A DNA stretch of 64,000 nt, from assembly GCA_964035575.1 (NCBI GenBank), contig OZ037916.1:1-64000 (forward strand). The letters are read 5' to 3'. Below are positions 33,173 to 42,026 of the stretch, in pieces. The notes below the pieces were generated by a model that was not told where the DNA came from, did not search any database, and worked only from the letters and a program-made list of their open reading frames with translations. This stretch comes from Rhynchopus sp. YZ270_cl-10 (Eukaryota > Euglenozoa > Diplonemea > Diplonemida > Diplonemidae). The first letter of the stretch is position 1; each line of letters opens with the position of its first letter. Both the position numbers and the translations under genes were made by a program.

Positions 33173-35692
33173 CTACTCTGTCGGCGGCTGGGGAACGGCG
33201 TCGCCAGCAGCAGACCTGTACACAGAGCAGGACCCGGGGATCTGAGGGTAGGCGTTGTCAAAAGCAGAGCTGGGGACGCTGTCATCGCAGAAGCCGGCAG
33301 CGTTCGCTGTGCAGGGGTCGACACTGCCAGTACCGTCCGCGTTGTTCGCAGCAATGTAGTACCTGTCCATCATCCCCTGGTCTTCATGCCACAGGAAGTG
33401 GCAGTGCACCATCACATTCCCGCCGTGCTCGTCGAGTGCGTGGCGGAAGCGCAGCTGCCCACCACCAATGGCAGGGATGGTGTCGCGCCAGTCGCCCACC
33501 TCACCCCACCGCGCAAGCGTCGCCGCGTTCCCGGCATAGGACACTACCTGGAAGTGGTTCACGTGGAAGTGGAGCGGGTGCGGTGTGGCCCCACCCCCGT
33601 TGATCACAACGTCCTCCACGTCGCACAGACGCCCCACATGGCGGTAGCGGAAGTTCTCCAACTTGCGTGACTCGTCGTCAGACTCGGGGAAAGCAAACGC
33701 AAGCTGCGGGCAGTCGTTAAGCGTCGCGCAGTTCTCACCCACACCGAGCCAGTTCCCGCCGCCCACAACACCGCCCTGGCGTGTCGCCACCTGCCACTCC
33801 GACACGGGTGTCGCGTCCAGCAGGTTCTGCAGGTAGTTCGGACGGTGCACGTCTGCCTCCGCAAGCACGGGCGCGTCTGTGGTCCCGTCGTCTCCGCCAG
33901 CCGCACTCACTGACAACGTGACGAGGTTCTGCAGGAAGCCGACGTCGTACGCAGACGCACGTTCCGTGGGGTTGCTCTGCAGGTAGAACTCACCAGCAGA
34001 GCTGCACCGCACCGCAATGCCCGCACGGCTTGCAGGCACCATCAGCACGTGTGAGATCGACCGTGCGCCGCTGTGCGGGAACACACCGTCCAGCGACAGC
34101 AGCATCATCTCGCACGCAGTCGCACCGCCACCCCCAAGCGCCACAGCCGTCCGCAGCTCAATCTCCAAGTACACGTCCCCAACCGCGTTCAGCAGCTCAA
34201 ACCGGTTCCACACACCGACACGCATCTCACGCACAGGCTGGCGCTGCCCGTTCACAAGCAGCACCTGCTGCGTCTGCGATCCATCAGAGTTCTCCACCAA
34301 CTCAGCCCCAAGCGGGATGTTGTCGCCAGTCACCTCCCGCAGCGTCGAGTAGCTGCGCAGGCTGAACCCCGCCCCGGTTGGGTTGCATGAGCACAACGCG
34401 TGGTGCGAGATCGACATGCGCGACACAGGCATCCCTGCCCACTGCGTGCGTGCAGACTCCGTCGCAAACGTATCCACCTCCGTCGGCGGCGACTCCTCAA
34501 AGTCCGGCACGTCCACCACAATCATCCCCACCATGCCTCCCTGCACCTGCAGCGAGCTCGACCCGTGGTGGTGCGAGTGGTACCAGTGTGTTCCGGGCAG
34601 GTGGTTTGCAGGGATCACGTACGTGTACGTCTTCGACCCACCCCCAGGCGCCACACCAATGATAACGTTGTCCTCAGACGGGTCCACGTGCAGTCCGTGT
34701 GTGTGCATGTTTGTGATGTTCGCCTCACGGAACGAGTTCAGCCCCTCCCCGTCCGACGTCGTCTGCTCGGGCTCTACGTCCAGCAGGTTGTTCACAAGCG
34801 TCACTACCACCGTGTCCCCAGGGAACACGCGCAGCGTCGGCCCGGGCACAGAGCACACCCCCTCGTAGCAGAAGGCACGCACGTTCTTCTTGAATGCGCC
34901 TGCGTCGAGCTGGTGCTGCTCCACAGTCAGCGTCACCTCCAGACGTCCTGCCGTCGATGTCAATGTTGTCGGGTGCGCAAACACAGGTGCGATCAACGAA
35001 GGCACAATGTGCGTGTCCATGCACGGTTCGTCAATCGCGTTCCCGGTCACAGGTGCCGATGGACAGGTGATGTCTGCCTCGTTCACAGGCGTCCCGGTCA
35101 CGGGTGCGCTTGTTGGCTCTGCTGTGGGCACTGCTGTTGGTGGCGCATCTGTGTCAGGAGCACCAGTTGGCTCGGCAGTTGGCTCTGCTGTGGCAGGTGC
35201 GTCCGTGTCAGGTGCGTCTGTTGCCGGTGCATCTGTTGCTGGTGCGTCTGTTGCCGGTACCCCAGTTGGTTGTGCAGTTGGCACCGCAGTGGCAGGTGGG
35301 TCGGTGGCAGGTGCGCTCGTTGGCTCTGCTGTGGGCACTGCTGTTGGCGGTGCATCTGTGTCAGGTGCACCAGTCGGCTCAGCCGTCGGCTCTGCTGTGG
35401 CAGGTGCGTCTGTCGCTGGCGCGTCTGTAGGCTCCGACATGCAGTTGCTGCTCCCGTCGGGCACGCACAGGTCTACGCAGCGGTTTGTCGAACCACACAC
35501 GCCACACACAGTCGCCGCGTTCGCGTTTAGGAAGCTGCACACCGTCCCTGCAGCAACACCCACACACGGGTCGATCTGTGCGTCAGGTCTGCCGCACCCT
35601 CTCCCTCCACCTCCTCCACCTCCACCCCTCTGCCCGGATACCACCAGAGCCTGCACCAGCATTGCTGACGCGATCGCGACCACACCACGCAT
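33173..35692 (-). CDS. Secreted multicopper oxidase with Thr/Pro/Ala stalk
   Basis: An 839-aa protein starts at ATG 35,692 with a hydrophobic signal peptide (MRGVVAIASAMLVQALVVSG). A Gly-rich and Cys-rich segment follows at 30-85, then about 130 residues of APATDAPAT / EPTAEPTGAP repeats, likely an O-glycosylated stalk. The oxidase body follows with all four copper-site motifs: HTHG near 328, HWYHSHHHG 368-376, HPLHFH near 705, and HCHFLWHEDQGMM near 760, where the His-Cys-His pattern marks the type 1 site. Family members oxidise phenols or metal ions and reduce O2 to water at the trinuclear centre; the substrate cannot be told from sequence. The enzyme is longer than typical laccases because of the stalk. 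One exon, TAG stop. Confidence 0.93.
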   Translation of the reverse strand: MRGVVAIASAMLVQALVVSGQRGGGGGGGGRGCGRPDAQIDPCVGVAAGTVCSFLNANAATVCGVCGSTNRCVDLCVPDGSSNCMSEPTDAPATDAPATAEPTAEPTGAPDTDAPPTAVPTAEPTSAPATDPPATAVPTAQPTGVPATDAPATDAPATDAPDTDAPATAEPTAEPTGAPDTDAPPTAVPTAEPTSAPVTGTPVNEADITCPSAPVTGNAIDEPCMDTHIVPSLIAPVFAHPTTLTSTAGRLEVTLTVEQHQLDAGAFKKNVRAFCYEGVCSVPGPTLRVFPGDTVVVTLVNNLLDVEPEQTTSDGEGLNSFREANITNMHTHGLHVDPSEDNVIIGVAPGGGSKTYTYVIPANHLPGTHWYHSHHHGSSSLQVQGGMVGMIVVDVPDFEESPPTEVDTFATESARTQWAGMPVSRMSISHHALCSCNPTGAGFSLRSYSTLREVTGDNIPLGAELVENSDGSQTQQVLLVNGQRQPVREMRVGVWNRFELLNAVGDVYLEIELRTAVALGGGGATACEMMLLSLDGVFPHSGARSISHVLMVPASRAGIAVRCSSAGEFYLQSNPTERASAYDVGFLQNLVTLSVSAAGGDDGTTDAPVLAEADVHRPNYLQNLLDATPVSEWQVATRQGGVVGGGNWLGVGENCATLNDCPQLAFAFPESDDESRKLENFRYRHVGRLCDVEDVVINGGGATPHPLHFHVNHFQVVSYAGNAATLARWGEVGDWRDTIPAIGGGQLRFRHALDEHGGNVMVHCHFLWHEDQGMMDRYYIAANNADGTGSVDPCTANAAGFCDDSVPSSAFDNAYPQIPGSCSVYRSAAGDAVPQPPTE

Positions 35693-35876
35693 TGTGAAAA
35701 TGGAATCAATATAGTATCTGTAGGATGTTGAATGTTTTGAAAACTAGTTTTGGGGGTGCTGAAGGAGTGGGTGTGCTGTTTTAGGTGTGACAAGGGTGTG
35801 GCAACAAAGTAGCTTCTGTTTGCTGTAAAGATCCACTTTAGTAAGGCGTGTAAACAGCCACTTGCAGGTGAAGTTC

Positions 35877-38625
35877 TTATAACGCTACCATGCTGATTCC
35901 TGAGGTTGGCATTTGATCATCTGGCGACGTATCTCTGTAAAGAGTCACGTTGTTGGACGATTGTTCTGGATCGACGCGAAGCCCTCCCTCGTCCTCTGTA
36001 CGAAGTTCGTACACGGTGCCCACCACTGAAGGTATGGGCGTCGTCCTTGGCACCACTTGCTCAATCAGAGCGGTTGAAATATTCTGGTTAGTCGCTTCCG
36101 TTGGTGCTTCCCATTTGTACAGACATGGCAGATCGTGTGCAATTGCAGCCTCACATAGCTGCCAAGCTGGACGGACGGACCCCAGAACGTTCATGAAGCG
36201 CTGCTTCGCTGATCCGACATCCCCGTGAAGAACGTTGGCAGTCACCAAACCGATGTGAGCAGTCCTGCGCAGCCTGGTCGCAAACCGAATCCCGTTCTCC
36301 GCATGCGAGTCCAGGTTGCGAGCAAGGTTCCACGCAACCGCGATGTACCACCCAATAACGGTCACAAGGGAGCCCTGCGTGCGCGTGAGGTTTGTCCTGA
36401 TGTCGTCCATATTTGCGCTGATAGTTTGGCTTGTGTTTCGGCTTTCAGTGAACCATATTATCCCTACTGTGGCGTGCGCCTTTTTCAGACGAATTTGGGA
36501 CCTCATGCCACTTGTCTGGTCTGGTATTTGGCTCTGCGCCCTCGAGGAAGCAAGGCTGGACTTCCTTGCATCTATCACAAATGGGAAGTGTCGTCGGTCT
36601 CGCAATGAAAGGTCCCACAAATGCATGACACCCACCTTCTCCTTTACCCCTTTGAGACTGACGTCTTTGGGCCCTACTGAGACGGCACCGGCAACACCAC
36701 TCCCGTGTTGTTCCCAAAGACCTTCCATGACGCACACTGCACCTGGGGGACAGACGCCTTCAAGGCGGGCTGCAACGTTCATGGTGTGTCCGAAGTAGTC
36801 GACCCTCTTTGTCACTGGGTTTTCTTCCGGGGTGATGGGCCCAGAGTTCACACCAATCCGCACCGTCAATCCACCCCACGGACCTGACGTGCGCGGGGCA
36901 CACAACGGCATGCAAAGGAGCTCCTCCGGCCAAGCGGAGTGCTGCAACTCGCTCTGTACAGACAGACCGAAGGCAATCCCATCCGCTGGCTTTTCGAAGG
37001 CCACCACGAAGGCGTCGCCTACGGTCTTCACCTCGTAGCCCAAACACGTACGAATGACGTCGCGGATGATGGTGTTGTGGGTTTTGATTGCAAGAGCCAT
37101 TGTGTCCGCATCGCACTCCCACAGCGAGGTGGAGGAGACAATGTCTGTGAAGGCGACAGTGACGACGTGGCTCTCCATGCCAGGTGGGGGCACCGCGCTG
37201 ATGGCTGCTGTCTCCTCGGCTCCGGTGACGTCGCCTTTCTCAGCGTTCCCCTGCACCTGATACAGCAAGTCCTCTGGAAGGAACTTCCTGTACTCAGAGA
37301 GGTTGCGCGACATCAGTGAAAAGGATGTCTCCATTCCTCTGATCTCCGAAATAGAACTTCCAGGGATGTCGTCCAAATGTTTCTCGAGCTGCATGCGGGA
37401 CACCTCCTCCATGCTCCCAGCCAGCTTCTTCAGTGGCCGGAGTGTGAGGAACACGCAGAAGAACATGATGAGTGCACAACCGATGCTCATCGCAATGGCA
37501 GCGACCAAAGCTGTAACGGATGCTGCCAACCAAGATAGGGTCAAGTTCGGCCGTTACGAGGATCGACAGAAACGGCACATCCAGCTCTAGCGAGGTCATC
37601 AGCGAGTTCATCGTCCTCAACGCAAAGTCTGTCGCTACGGCGCCCAAGAACACCCCATCCTTGGAGTACACTGCAGCCGCCACACTGATGCCCACACCTA
37701 TCCCGCTTTGGAACATGTATGGTTCGGTCCAATAGACTTCCCGCGATCTCGTGTACCAAGGACGCACACGAGGGTCAAACATGCGCCCTTCGTAGACGTG
37801 ATCGCCGGGGGGCTCCACCAGCGTATAGGAGCCGTTGATGAAACGTTCGGTGCTGTTGGTCGTGAAGGATGTCAATCGGGGGTGCTTCAGCGAGCCCCAG
37901 CAGTACCACCTGTCCAGTTTTGGTGCTGTGGGCGGAAGGCACGACTTGAGGCAGAGGCGGTCGGGGTCGACGCCATCGACAGTGCACCCTCCCGAAGAAG
38001 CGACCTTGCTGCAGTCGACATCAAACACGTCGCCGTAGTCTGCAAGGGGGCACTGCACAAAGTCGGGGAGGTTCCCAAACGGCGCTGTGGTGAGGTAGTG
38101 TCGGTTCGTCCCGTCGCCGTTCATCCCGATGGAGTGGAACGCACCCATTTCGGTGCCTGTGTAGGTCAGCCAGATAGCGGGCTTCACGTTCTCTGCTACG
38201 TTGCGCTGCAGTCGCATCTGTGACAGCTCGCTGCGTGGGTAGTCTGCGCCGTAGCGGAAGTCGCCGCCACCACGTTCCAGGTCACGGATGACTTTTGTGA
38301 TCTGCACACCTGTTTCGAAGGTGACGGAGACACGCTGCATGAAGTTCTGCACAGCCATCTTGATGACTTCCGACTGCTTGCCTTCAATCACACGTCGTGT
38401 CTCCGAATAGGTGACACCCCATGCAACAAGCCCCACAGCGTGCAGCGCCATCCACGTGGACACACACAGGAGAACGGTGAGGTGCAGGCTGCCACGCTTC
38501 TTAAGTCACAACATTGCACCCAACACAGCAAACAGCGTGATCCCGATGGGCACAATAATGATCGCATGCTGCTCGCTACGCAGCTCATGTGGAAACTCAT
38601 CCTCCGAATCAAGGAAGACTGCCAT
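35877..38625 (-). CDS. Receptor-type class III nucleotide cyclase, frame broken
   Basis: Read from ATG 38,625, the product has an N-terminal TM segment, a second hydrophobic segment, an extracellular Cache-type domain (WYTRSREVYWTEPYMF; ISVAAAVYSKDGVFLGAVATD), a TM helix, a HAMP-like linker (RPLKKLAGSMEEVSRM), a cyclase domain with both metal-binding aspartates (VAFTDIVSST; TVGDAFVVAF; DYFGHTMNVAARLE) and a second, degenerate cyclase domain (HIGLVTANVLHGDVGSAKQRF) lacking the metal Asp in GIIWFTES. It would make cAMP or cGMP in response to an external ligand. Two breaks are visible: an in-frame TGA at 38,506-38,508 between the first two hydrophobic segments, and a frame change near 37,540 just before the central TM helix. 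No canonical GT-AG intron restores the frame. It is either a decaying gene or holds assembly errors. ATG within STWMAL (38,463) is an alternative start. Confidence 0.8.
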
Positions 38626-38704
38626 TACATAACCCTGTGGTGTGTGATGTGGTTCAGGGAGGTGAAATCGAGGGACGGAAGGGGAAAAGGGGTCGCGGGG
38701 TTCT

Positions 38705-38722
38705 TCTGGTATTAGTACCAGA
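38705..38722. promoter_or_regulatory. Perfect palindrome upstream of the cyclase gene
   Basis: TCTGGTATTAGTACCAGA is a perfect inverted repeat with a 4-bp centre, about 80 bp upstream of the cyclase ATG. A second short palindrome, CCAGATACATCTGG, overlaps its right side. It may be a dimeric factor site or an RNA hairpin in the leader; function is inferred only from position. Confidence 0.35.
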
Positions 38723-38813
38723 TACATCTGGTCACGCTGGACTTAGTAGCTGAACGACCACAATAGAACGGTACTAACTGAATGGATATTCGTTGGGACT
38801 TGGGTGGGTTTTT

Positions 38814-40070
38814 TTACTGGAATTGAAAATCTGTTGAGTTGAGTTGGGACTCCTTTTGCAGGGAGACACTAATCGATTGAGGCAAGAAGTGAATCAGGTT
38901 GTTGGACTCGAAGGATTCTTTTATTATCTCGAGCAGTGCTGTGTCCTTGCGCTCCATAGCATTCCAAAGCAGGTAGCGCGCCACAAGGTCGGTCAGCGGT
39001 GGGTTTTTCTGGGGAAGAAACTTTATGGTAAATATTGCATTGCTGCACTCTGCTGCGTCGTCTTCGCTCTCGGGGCCCATTTCGCCTCCGAACATGTGGA
39101 AGGTGTTGCCTTGCAGCACCCCTGTGCATGCGCTCCGATTGCTTATGCTGTCACCAAACGTCCCACACACCTTCCACTCATTGTCCTCGAAGCTGAAGCG
39201 ATGGAAGTCTCCATAATAAACGTCGCTATCGTTCGCATCGCCACCAAATATGTACATCGCATCGTCGCCCGCCCAAGACGTGTGGCAGTACCGCCCCTCC
39301 GGTGCCATCTTCTCCCCGCTGTGCAGTTCGGACCACTTCCTCGACGCGAAGTCATACTCCCACACATCGTTCAGCCACCTTTTCGCCTCGACCCCCTCGT
39401 AGTGCAGCCCACCAAAGACTATAGCCTTGTCGCCGCGCAGGACCAGGCTGTGCCCTGTGCGGGAGGAGGGAACAACACGGCCCAGTGCCGGCACCAACGC
39501 CCATGTGTGCGTGAGAAGGTCCAGCGCGTGGATGTCCTTGAAGCACTGTGCCCAGAACGTGCTCCCCATGAAGACGTACATCACGTTGTCGAGCACGCAC
39601 ACTGAGTGGCCACGTCTGGGGTGCGGCTTTGTGCCGCGTGTAGACACCTCCTCCCACTCCCACGGGTGCGACGCTGTGTCGTCCATGGAGGCAGGCAGAC
39701 GCAGGCGGTGCACGTGGTTGAGGCACTGTGAGTGCACCATGCCGCCGAATACGTAGAGGTACGCTTCACCGCCCTGCTCCCACAGGCACAATGTGTGGGC
39801 TAGTGTTCCCTGTGGCTCGCGTCCCGTGGGCGTCACCTTGCGCCACACCAAGAAATCGAGGTTGAGGCAGTACAGTGCGCTCGAGTGCTCCAAACCATCA
39901 CCACCACCCCCAAACACAAAGAAGTGCTTCTGATACAACACAGACTTCATGCAGCACAGCCCAGGCGGGATCTCGCCCCCGACGTTCCCCACAGACTCCC
40001 CTGACTCCGACGCTAAACATTCACGGATCACTAATTTATGACCAGGATTCCCATCAGAACATATTGACAT
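38814..40070 (-). CDS. Kelch-repeat beta-propeller protein
   Basis: A 418-aa protein from ATG 40,070 to TAA. About six kelch repeats are visible through FVFGGGGDG, YLYVFGGMVHS, VMYVFMGS, KAIVFGGLHYEG, AMYIFGGDAND and TFHMFGGEMG, each followed by the typical W residue of the next blade (VWRKVTP, WEWEEVS-type, KWSELHSG, EWKVCG). The C-terminal 60 residues are helical and outside the propeller. Kelch propellers are protein-protein interaction platforms; the partner is unknown. The upstream stretch 40,071-40,125 is a pyrimidine-rich tract ending in CAG eleven bases before the ATG, which supports this start. Confidence 0.9.
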   Translation of the reverse strand: MSICSDGNPGHKLVIRECLASESGESVGNVGGEIPPGLCCMKSVLYQKHFFVFGGGGDGLEHSSALYCLNLDFLVWRKVTPTGREPQGTLAHTLCLWEQGGEAYLYVFGGMVHSQCLNHVHRLRLPASMDDTASHPWEWEEVSTRGTKPHPRRGHSVCVLDNVMYVFMGSTFWAQCFKDIHALDLLTHTWALVPALGRVVPSSRTGHSLVLRGDKAIVFGGLHYEGVEAKRWLNDVWEYDFASRKWSELHSGEKMAPEGRYCHTSWAGDDAMYIFGGDANDSDVYYGDFHRFSFEDNEWKVCGTFGDSISNRSACTGVLQGNTFHMFGGEMGPESEDDAAECSNAIFTIKFLPQKNPPLTDLVARYLLWNAMERKDTALLEIIKESFESNNLIHFLPQSISVSLQKESQLNSTDFQFQ

Positions 40071-40125
40071 GGTGTGCAACGCTGAAGTTCGAAGGGTGGG
40101 TGTAGGCAGGGGGGGCTAGTTGGGT
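40071..40125 (-). promoter_or_regulatory. Splice-acceptor-like pyrimidine tract before the kelch gene
   Basis: On the minus strand the leader reads CCCCCCCTGCCTACACCC, then ACCCTTCGAACTTCAG, and the ATG follows 11 bases later. This matches the polypyrimidine-AG arrangement of trans- or cis-splice acceptors. The rest of the 360-bp gap to the kinase gene shows no further feature. Confidence 0.45.
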
Positions 40126-40430
40126 AGAGACATTCAATAAAAATATCAAAAAGAAATAGGCTTTTGCGATAGGAGGGGTGTGTGTAATCCCTCAAAGAGC
40201 AACAAAAAGAACGCAAGAATAAAAATAATGAAAGATGTGCCGTGGGCACAAAACAAAAAAATGGGAATAAGGAATAGTCTTGGAACGTTGTCGTTGTCGC
40301 ACAGAATCCTCACAACAAACGGAGGAGAGGGTTTACGAGCGCCTCCCTCTCGGGTGGCGCTCTCCTCAAACATACAAAAGATATAACATGCGACAGAGAA
40401 TAATACCCCAAAATCAACTCCACACTCCCT

Positions 40431-41912
40431 TCACCCCAACGTTAACCCGACGGGCCCCCCTGAGGGCAGTGGAGGCCGTCCGTCCCCAGCCCGCTTTAGC
40501 TTGTTGCCTGGGTTGCTGGAGGCCTTTTTCTGTGTGCGCCGCTGCAGCTCGACCTTGACCCGCGCGAGTGTGCTTGGGTTGTACGGGTCGTCCGTGCAGA
40601 CAACCTTGTGGTAGTTCTGCAGGTCGCGTGTGATGTTCCTGAGACGTTCCCTGCAGAGCAGTGCTGTGGACTTCTCCTCTGAAGTGCCCTTGCTCTGTGC
40701 CACGTCCTGCAGCACCGCCTCCCAGTCGCACAGAAGCTGCTCCCCAAACACAGCGTTTCGCAACAACGCACCCGCAGAGGGTCGCCGTCGTGAGTCCACA
40801 TGCAGCATGCTGTCAACAAACTCACACAGTTGCCTAGACAGCCCCTGTATCAACCCCAGGTCGTGCAGCTTCGCCATGCGGTACAACCCCTCCGCTGCGG
40901 TGACCCTCTGGAAGATCTGTGGTGGCAGCAGGCGGCGTGCGGTGCCGTTCGGCAGAAAGGGATGTCTCGCGAGGCACAACTCATGCAGCATAATGCCCAA
41001 CGCCCAGATGTCGCCTGGGGGACCAAAGCGGCCGTCCAGCGCCTCCGGTGGGAGGTACGCCGTGGTGCCCATGGGCAGCTCGCCTCCGTCCACGAGGCGT
41101 GCGCAGGTCACACCCACGTCGAGCAGGCTGGAGACACCAAAGTCCCCCAAGACCAGCGCATTGCCGCGTGCCAGGAAGACGTTCTCCCACTTCATGTCGC
41201 GGTGCATGACACCCTCCTCATGCGCACAGTGCAGCGCACACAGCAACTGCCGCGCGATGCACCAGTAGTCTGCCTCCACCTCTGCCATGGAGAGGTCCGA
41301 ACAACGCTCGTAGACGACAAACGGCGCACGGCGGTGCAGCGCCTTCAGGAGGCGCTCACCCGTAGGCACATCGGGTGCGTCGACGAAGGTGCAGATCTCC
41401 TTCATAACGTCGTCCGAGAGGATGGGTGCAAAGGCGGGCGCGTCGATGACGGCGTTGAGCTCCTCGAGGACCTGCTGGCCGACGGATTTGAAGTTTTTGC
41501 AGTAGCCTCCAACGTAGAAGAGAAGGAGCGAGGCAAGCGTGTCGCAGGCGTAGCGCTCGCATTTGTCCTCACGCTGCTCCATGCGACGTTGTATGTTCTT
41601 GCGGAAGTCGCCGTGCTCACAGTACTCCGTCACAAGGTAGTGCCGCCCGTCTTCGCCACGGAAGGACTCAAGCGCGTACAGGATGTTCGACCGTGCCTTC
41701 GTCCCCAGCAGCTCCATCACCTTCTTCTCATGCTGCATGCTCTGGCTGTCGTCCAAGTGGCTCGTCTTCACCACACACACCCCACGCCGGTGCTTAGCAC
41801 GCCACGCCTCCCCACAGCCGCCATGCCCAATCTTCGCTTCCAATTTGACGATGACACTTCCGCTCTCATCACGCAACTTCACACCAGGTGCGAGCTGGAT
41901 TCGTTTGCTCAT
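40431..41912 (-). CDS. Divergent eukaryotic protein kinase
   Basis: A 493-aa protein from ATG 41,912 to TGA. Motifs in order: Gly-rich loop IGHGGCGEAW (about 28-37), the ATP-anchoring Lys in VCVVKTS, hinge LVTEYCEHGDF, catalytic loop HRDMKWENVFL (about 232), DFG (about 255), GTTAYLPPEAL as activation segment end, and DIWALGIMLHELC. Roughly 100 extra residues sit between the hinge and the helix before HRD (YACDTLASLLLFYVGGY... through ERCSDLSMAE), which is unusual. The C-terminal tail of about 100 residues is basic. It looks like an active Ser/Thr kinase, but no subfamily can be named with confidence. Confidence 0.92.
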   Translation of the reverse strand: MSKRIQLAPGVKLRDESGSVIVKLEAKIGHGGCGEAWRAKHRRGVCVVKTSHLDDSQSMQHEKKVMELLGTKARSNILYALESFRGEDGRHYLVTEYCEHGDFRKNIQRRMEQREDKCERYACDTLASLLLFYVGGYCKNFKSVGQQVLEELNAVIDAPAFAPILSDDVMKEICTFVDAPDVPTGERLLKALHRRAPFVVYERCSDLSMAEVEADYWCIARQLLCALHCAHEEGVMHRDMKWENVFLARGNALVLGDFGVSSLLDVGVTCARLVDGGELPMGTTAYLPPEALDGRFGPPGDIWALGIMLHELCLARHPFLPNGTARRLLPPQIFQRVTAAEGLYRMAKLHDLGLIQGLSRQLCEFVDSMLHVDSRRRPSAGALLRNAVFGEQLLCDWEAVLQDVAQSKGTSEEKSTALLCRERLRNITRDLQNYHKVVCTDDPYNPSTLARVKVELQRRTQKKASSNPGNKLKRAGDGRPPLPSGGPVGLTLG

Positions 41913-41968
41913 AGCTGGAAAGGAGGTGGTTGTGTGGAGAGTGAGATGGGGAGGGGGAGGGAGATTCA
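41913..41968 (-). promoter_or_regulatory. Splice-acceptor-like leader immediately before the kinase ATG
   Basis: On the minus strand a tract of CTCCCTCCCCCTCCCC, CTCACTCTCCACAC and CACCTCCTTTCCAG ends two bases before the ATG. The AG so close to the ATG fits an SL or cis acceptor with an extremely short 5'UTR and rejects the upstream in-frame TTG as start. Confidence 0.5.
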
Positions 41969-42026
41969 AAGAAAGTTGTGGCTTTTTTTCTTAACAGAAC
42001 GAACATAGTTGTGGGAGGGGGGGGGG

